Positions 15,877-20,171 of a stretch of 20,171 nt of DNA are shown one piece after another; position 1 is the first letter of the stretch; every line of letters begins with the position of its first letter. Below the pieces are notes generated by a model, which worked only from the letters and a program-made list of their open reading frames with translations, did no database searches and was not told where the DNA came from. This stretch comes from Saprospiraceae bacterium. GTDB lineage: Bacteria > Bacteroidota > Bacteroidia > Chitinophagales > Saprospiraceae. The DNA is taken from NCBI GenBank assembly GCA_016787375.1, contig JAEUUM010000128.1, positions 1-20,171 on the forward strand, written 5' to 3'. The translations under genes were made by a program, and so were the position numbers.

Positions 15877-18150
15877 ATGAAAAACATAATTAGATATATA
15901 TCCATTACTGGTGTATTCATTGTATTTGCCTTGTTAGCAAGTTGCAAATCGGACAACAATTCAACATTTTTCCCTGGCAATGACAAGTTTGCCGGTAACA
16001 AGCAAATGGCAGATAGCTTGACAGCTATCTATAAAAGAACTGATTTCTACAATCATCCATACGAAAAAAGTGAGTTCATAAAAATGCTTGAAAAGGAGCT
16101 GAGCGCCATGCACAACGTTCCCATCAACAAAATGATTAATTATGCAATTGAACTTACGAGAGGAGGTGAAATAGACAAAGCAATTGCTGTTCTTGAAAAG
16201 TTATTTGCAGAAGTACCTGACTTAAAAAGTATAAATAAACAAGACAAATGGGTCTATGAGTTGCTTGCAATCGCTTATATGCGAAAAGGAGAGGTCGACA
16301 ATTGCATCATGAACCACAACGAGGAATCTTGCTTATTTCCAATAAAAGGCAAAGGCATTCACCAGGCCCAAACAGGTTCGAGTGCAGCCATTAAACTTTA
16401 CAGTCAAATTCTGGATAAATTTCCTGAAGATCTTCAATCGCAATATTTAATTAATTTAGCATACATGACTTTGGGTAAATTTCCGGATGATGTTCCGAAA
16501 AAATGGCTTCTTCCTCTTAACAAACTGACTTCCTCCGGCAAAATGCCCAAATTTGAGAATATTGCCATTAAACTCGGCTTTGCCTTCAATGAATTATCAG
16601 GGGGTGTCATCATGGATGACTTTGATAATGATGGCTTCAAAGATGTGATAATCAGCTCTTGGGGCATGAAAGACCAACTGCGTTATTTCAGGAACAAAGG
16701 TGATGGGAGTTTTGAAGACAGAACCAAAGAGGCAGGTCTAATCGGTCTAACCGGAGGCCTGAACATGAAACAAGCCGATATAGATAATGACGGCAACCTA
16801 GATTTTTTCGTTCTGCGTGGCTCATGGAAAGCACTTACCAGAATGGGCATACAACCAAATTCACTTTTGAGAAATAATGGTGACGGAACTTTTTCAGATA
16901 TAACTATCAAAGCAGGTTTATATACAATCAGACCAACTCAAACTGCTGAATTTTTTGACTTTAACAATGATGGCTTTGTTGACTTATTTATAGGAAATGA
17001 AACGGTAAAAAGAGGTGAGATTTTCCCTTGTGAATTTTATGTAAACAATGGGGATGGTACTTTTACAGATATGGCTGCACACTATAAAATGGATGTTAAA
17101 GCATACGTAAAGGGAGTTTCCAGCGGAGATGTCAACAATGACGGTTTATTGGATTTATATGTGTCCATTCTCGATGGGCCCAATAAACTTTTTATAAACC
17201 GGGGAGGAACTACAAAAAAAGATTGGAGATGGGAGTTTGGAGAAACATTTGCTGAGGTAGAGAAACCAATTGCCAGTTTTCCTTGCTGGTTTTTCGATGT
17301 CAACAATGATGGCTTCGATGACCTTTTTGCATCACCATATGATTCAACTGCATTTTTATCACAAGCACATGAATTTGCTGCTGATATGCTAGGGCTAAAG
17401 GTCAAAGCAGAATTACCAAAGTTGTACCTAAATAATCAGGATGGAACTTTCAGTGACGAAACCAAAAAATATAATTTGGCCCATCCATTTGGTACAATGG
17501 GCAGTAATTACGGTGATATAGATAATGATGGATGGCTTGATTTTTACCTTGGCACCGGTGCACCGGATTTCAGGTCAATAGTACCTAATCGTATGTTTCA
17601 TAATTTAAATGGAAAAGTATTTGAGGAAGTAACAACAGCTACCAATACCGGTCATGTTCAAAAGGGTCACGCCATTTCATTCGCCGACCTTGACAACGAT
17701 GGCGATTATGATATTTATGCCAATATGGGTGGCGCATTCTCTGGTGACAAATTTCAAGATGCACTTTTTGAGAACCCCGGCAACCCAAACAAATGGATTG
17801 CAATAGTGTGTGAAGGCACCAAAACCAATAGAGCAGCCATCGGATCAAAAATAAAACTCACAGTTATAGAACAGAACGGAGCAGAAAGGGTAATATATAA
17901 AACCGTTAATGCTGGTGGAAGCTTCGGTGCAAACAGTCTTGAACAATTAATTGGCCTCGGGAATGCAAAAGACATCAAAAATGTAGAAGTAAAATTCGCC
18001 AATGGCTCAAACAAATATATAAGCTATGGTCATCTTGACCCAGGCAAAAAATACAAACTTACCGAGGGCCAAAATTCAGGAGTTGAAAAACCTTACAAAA
18101 AGATCAAGCTAACTGGAGATGGCAAAATGCATGATCACCACCACATGTAA
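15877..18150 (+). CDS. TPR-containing FG-GAP/ASPIC lipoprotein (CRTAC1 family)
   Basis: The 757-residue protein has a lipoprotein signal (hydrophobic GVFIVFALLASC, Cys23). An alpha-helical TPR-like region follows (about 80-205), with ESCLFPIKGKGIH (150-162) and LINLAYMTLGKFPDDVPKKW (191-210), a block I associate with CRTAC1-family proteins that carry an N-terminal TPR. Seven calcium-binding blade motifs run from DFDNDGFKD (residue 248) through DIDNDGNLD, DFNNDGFVD, DVNNDGLLD, DVNNDGFDD and DIDNDGWLD to DLDNDGDYD, fitting one seven-bladed propeller. An ASPIC/UnbV domain follows (about 634-728; AAIGSKIKL, NAGGSFGANS, LIGLGNAKDIKNVEVKFANG). The protein ends in a short His-rich tail, KMHDHHHM. 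AAAGAAAAAGAGA precedes the ATG. It is likely an exported, membrane-anchored calcium-binding protein; partner and role are unknown. Confidence 0.85.
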   Translation: MKNIIRYISITGVFIVFALLASCKSDNNSTFFPGNDKFAGNKQMADSLTAIYKRTDFYNHPYEKSEFIKMLEKELSAMHNVPINKMINYAIELTRGGEIDKAIAVLEKLFAEVPDLKSINKQDKWVYELLAIAYMRKGEVDNCIMNHNEESCLFPIKGKGIHQAQTGSSAAIKLYSQILDKFPEDLQSQYLINLAYMTLGKFPDDVPKKWLLPLNKLTSSGKMPKFENIAIKLGFAFNELSGGVIMDDFDNDGFKDVIISSWGMKDQLRYFRNKGDGSFEDRTKEAGLIGLTGGLNMKQADIDNDGNLDFFVLRGSWKALTRMGIQPNSLLRNNGDGTFSDITIKAGLYTIRPTQTAEFFDFNNDGFVDLFIGNETVKRGEIFPCEFYVNNGDGTFTDMAAHYKMDVKAYVKGVSSGDVNNDGLLDLYVSILDGPNKLFINRGGTTKKDWRWEFGETFAEVEKPIASFPCWFFDVNNDGFDDLFASPYDSTAFLSQAHEFAADMLGLKVKAELPKLYLNNQDGTFSDETKKYNLAHPFGTMGSNYGDIDNDGWLDFYLGTGAPDFRSIVPNRMFHNLNGKVFEEVTTATNTGHVQKGHAISFADLDNDGDYDIYANMGGAFSGDKFQDALFENPGNPNKWIAIVCEGTKTNRAAIGSKIKLTVIEQNGAERVIYKTVNAGGSFGANSLEQLIGLGNAKDIKNVEVKFANGSNKYISYGHLDPGKKYKLTEGQNSGVEKPYKKIKLTGDGKMHDHHHM

Positions 18151-18299
18151 ACTTGATTTTACAAGCAAAAGCTGTTAGTTTTCATGTTTGGCGCCAAATG
18201 ACTTATTGTAGTCGAATTTTTACTGACCGTAAATTCATAATGAACAAACCTGTTAATAAGAGCTTGATAATTTTACTATTCTGAATTTTTTAAATTTCA

Positions 18300-19529
18300 T
18301 TAAACCAGTGAAAGCAAATCACTAAAAAAATTTGGATAGGATTTTTTAACAACTCCATTATTCTCGATCTCAACTTCAGATGTTATGCTTAATAATGAAG
18401 CGGCCATTGCCATGCGATGATCGTTGTATGTATTAATCAATATTTTATCAAAACTGGCTTTACCTTCTTGTAAATAATGTACAGTTTGGGTCTTTTTTGA
18501 CATATGGGAAGGCAATTTGACTAGACTTACCCCAACTTTAGCTAACTCCGTTTTCACTGCTTTAATTCGGTCTGTCTCTTTGTCTTTTAGCGTCTCTAAA
18601 CCCGAATAGACTGCCTGACAACCATTGACTGCAAAGAAAAAAGCGAATGTTTGAAATAAATCGGGGTTATTAATAAAATTTAACTCCACAATTGGAGGGA
18701 AGTTTACTGTTCTTGAACGGATAATTATTCGGTCTGCCTTATATTCAGTTTCAACTCCAAACTGTTCCATCCATTTTGCTATAATTGAGTCGCCCTGGAG
18801 TGATTTTTTGTATAGCCCGAATAGTTCAATTTGAGAACCCGGCAAAAGAGCACATAAACAATAATAATAAGAGGCCGATGACCAATCTGATTCTACCTGA
18901 TATTCTTTTAATTCATATTTACCCTGCTCTATGGTAATAATATTATTTTCTCTTTTACAATTTACTCCGAAATATTGCATCAGATCAATGGTCATTTTCA
19001 AGTATGAGTCAGACACAACTTGGCCAATTAATTCTATGGTTAGCCCATTGTCAAGTTGAGGGGCTATCAAGGCAAGAGCACTCAAAAACTGACTGCTAAC
19101 CGAGGCATCAATGCTGACTTTTCCGCCTTTCAATCCACTGGTGGTATTTACTTTTACAGGAGGAAAACCCTCTTCACCCTTATAAGTAATATTGGCACCT
19201 AAATCATTGAGTGCTGTCACCAATGGGCGAATTGGTCTCGTTTGCATTCTTTGATCGCCTGTCAATAAGCATGGTTTATTTTGGAAAGCCTTTAGGGCCA
19301 GTAAAAACCTAAGTGTTGTACCAGCTTTACCACAATCCAAAAGCTCTGGATTTTCTTTTAATAATTCCAACAACAAGCGTGTGTCATCAGATTCCGAGAG
19401 ATTATTAATAACAATATTCTGTGACGAAATGGCTTTAATAATTAACAGTCTGTTACTAATGCTTTTTGAACCTCCGGTATCGATTACTCCATGCAGAGGT
19501 CTAGCCAATCGGGTTAACGTAATGTTCAT
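18300..19529 (-). CDS. aroA: 3-phosphoshikimate 1-carboxyvinyltransferase (EPSP synthase)
   Basis: The 409-residue protein is somewhat shorter than the usual 425-450 residues but keeps the active-site blocks. These are GSKSISNR with Lys22, AGTTLRFL (69-76), LTGDQRMQTRP with Arg94, SVSSQF (143-148), NNPD with Asp290, LKDKETDRIK with Glu318, NDHRMAMA (369-376), and the C-terminal KKSYPNFF. The enzyme transfers enolpyruvyl from phosphoenolpyruvate to shikimate-3-phosphate in the cytoplasmic shikimate pathway to aromatic amino acids. The Gly in AGT that contacts glyphosate in sensitive enzymes is present. The asparagine usually before AGT is Lys here (CGKAGTT). The gene follows osmC by 4 nt and is the last of the phoH-osmC-aroA operon. 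No terminator was recognised downstream. Confidence 0.95.
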   Translation of the reverse strand: MNITLTRLARPLHGVIDTGGSKSISNRLLIIKAISSQNIVINNLSESDDTRLLLELLKENPELLDCGKAGTTLRFLLALKAFQNKPCLLTGDQRMQTRPIRPLVTALNDLGANITYKGEEGFPPVKVNTTSGLKGGKVSIDASVSSQFLSALALIAPQLDNGLTIELIGQVVSDSYLKMTIDLMQYFGVNCKRENNIITIEQGKYELKEYQVESDWSSASYYYCLCALLPGSQIELFGLYKKSLQGDSIIAKWMEQFGVETEYKADRIIIRSRTVNFPPIVELNFINNPDLFQTFAFFFAVNGCQAVYSGLETLKDKETDRIKAVKTELAKVGVSLVKLPSHMSKKTQTVHYLQEGKASFDKILINTYNDHRMAMAASLLSITSEVEIENNGVVKKSYPNFFSDLLSLV

Positions 19530-19533
19530 TTGT

Positions 19534-19938
19534 CTACCAATGAAAATTCACTGATTGCTTGATATCTGGATGAATAGATTTTGCCACCGGGCAAGTAAGA
19601 GCGGCATGCTCAAACATTTTTTTGTCTTTGTGGGTGTAGTTTTTGTCCGGCATATAAATGTCAACATCAATCCCAATTATGCGACGTGGGTCAGAGCCCA
19701 TGTGTTTCATTACAGAGACTTTGGCACCTACGACATCCAACTGATGAGCATTTGCTAATATACCCATTATTGAAACCATGCAACTTCCCAAAGCTGTGGC
19801 AACCAGATCAGTGGGTGAAAATGCCTCACCTTTGCCATGATTATCAACAGGGGCATCAGTGATAATGGTATTGCCTGAGCGAATGTGAACTGCTTCAGTT
19901 CTCAACTCTCCTAGATAAACAATTTCAGAGGTTTTCAT
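19534..19938 (-). CDS. OsmC/Ohr-family peroxide-reducing protein
   Basis: The 134-residue protein has the OsmC fold signature. FSPTDLVATALGSCM carries the peroxidatic Cys53, and ALTCPVAKSIHPD carries the second Cys116, the pair used by OsmC/Ohr proteins to reduce organic hydroperoxides with a thiol donor. The N-terminal strand region with HIRSGNTIITDAPVDNHGKGE includes the Asp/Asn positions often seen in YhfA-like OsmC proteins. Its ATG overlaps the stop of the upstream phoH gene by 4 nt (ATGA), indicating translational coupling, and aroA follows 4 nt downstream. OsmC versus Ohr versus YhfA subfamily cannot be settled by eye. YhfA-like OsmC is the best guess. Confidence 0.9.
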   Translation of the reverse strand: MKTSEIVYLGELRTEAVHIRSGNTIITDAPVDNHGKGEAFSPTDLVATALGSCMVSIMGILANAHQLDVVGAKVSVMKHMGSDPRRIIGIDVDIYMPDKNYTHKDKKMFEHAALTCPVAKSIHPDIKQSVNFHW

Positions 19939-20171
19939 GGTTTTTCTATATTTGTGGTTTGTGATGTCTCTTTTTGCTTTTCTTGTTCACGAAGCTGTTT
20001 TTGTTCTTCAGTGTGTTTGTCATATGCCATAATTATAGCCTTTACCAACCTGTGTCTTACAACATCTTCTGTTGATAATTCAACAATTCCGACTCCATTG
20101 ATGTCTTGCAGAAGATTCAGAGCCAGACGTAAACCAGATTTTTGATGAAAAGGTAAATCTATTTGGGTCAA
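19935..20171 (-). CDS. PhoH-family ATPase, C-terminal part (gene continues beyond the window)
   Basis: The visible 78 residues include TQIDLP, then KSGLRLALNLLQDINGVGIV and ELSTEDVVRHRLVKAIIMAY, which match the end of PhoH-like proteins (the TQIDLP and D-V-V-R-H blocks). The Walker A and B motifs lie outside the window. After that a Gln/Lys/Glu-rich tail (EEQKQLREQEKQKE) ends the protein. PhoH-family proteins are cytoplasmic nucleotide-binding proteins linked to phosphate starvation or RNA metabolism. Their exact activity is uncertain. It is the first gene seen in the phoH-osmC-aroA operon; the true start is upstream of position 20171. Confidence 0.9.
   Translation of the reverse strand: MTQIDLPFHQKSGLRLALNLLQDINGVGIVELSTEDVVRHRLVKAIIMAYDKHTEEQKQLREQEKQKETSQTTNIEKP

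Overview
The window reads as ordinary chromosome from a member of the Bacteroidota. The DNA is AT-rich. Several genes are preceded by TAnnTTTG-type -7 promoter boxes, and Shine-Dalgarno sequences are weak or absent. The gene content includes the alternative GlmU-like protein typical of this phylum, type B ribosomal protein L31, and large FG-GAP/ASPIC lipoproteins. A class within the phylum cannot be assigned from the sequence alone; Saprospiria, Chitinophagia or Cytophagia are all plausible.

Left part (1-4806, plus strand). After the tail of an unidentified gene come rpmE2 (L31 type B) with a strong terminator, then a GlmU-family sugar nucleotidyltransferase/acetyltransferase that overlaps a spermidine-synthase-like methyltransferase by 13 nt. 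A small DoxX-type membrane protein follows with its own terminator. Next are truA, a YdeI/OmdA-type DUF1905 protein and a DUF1801 protein. Middle-left (4874-7783, minus) is a stand-alone SNF2-family helicase.

The centre (7949-18150) is the most distinctive region. It holds three large predicted lipoproteins built from FG-GAP/VCBS calcium-binding repeats plus an ASPIC/UnbV (CRTAC1-type) domain. Two are tandem paralogues of about 1,120 aa on the minus strand. The third is a 757-aa version with a TPR-like N-terminal part on the plus strand. A small unrecognised lipoprotein lies between them. Counting the DxDxDG-like motifs by eye gives 7 + ASPIC + 7 in each tandem paralogue and 7 + ASPIC in the third. 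This fits one or two seven-bladed beta-propellers arranged around an ASPIC domain. The set looks like a cell-envelope or surface module, but its ligand and role are not visible in the sequence.

Right end (18300-20171, minus) is a tightly packed operon in the order phoH (partial, cut by the window edge) - osmC - aroA. No tRNA, rRNA, CRISPR array, insertion sequence, integrase or prophage gene was seen. The only candidate for something under-described is the propeller/ASPIC lipoprotein cluster. Its parts belong to known families, so the interest is in their arrangement and in a conserved inter-blade insertion, not in a clearly new system.
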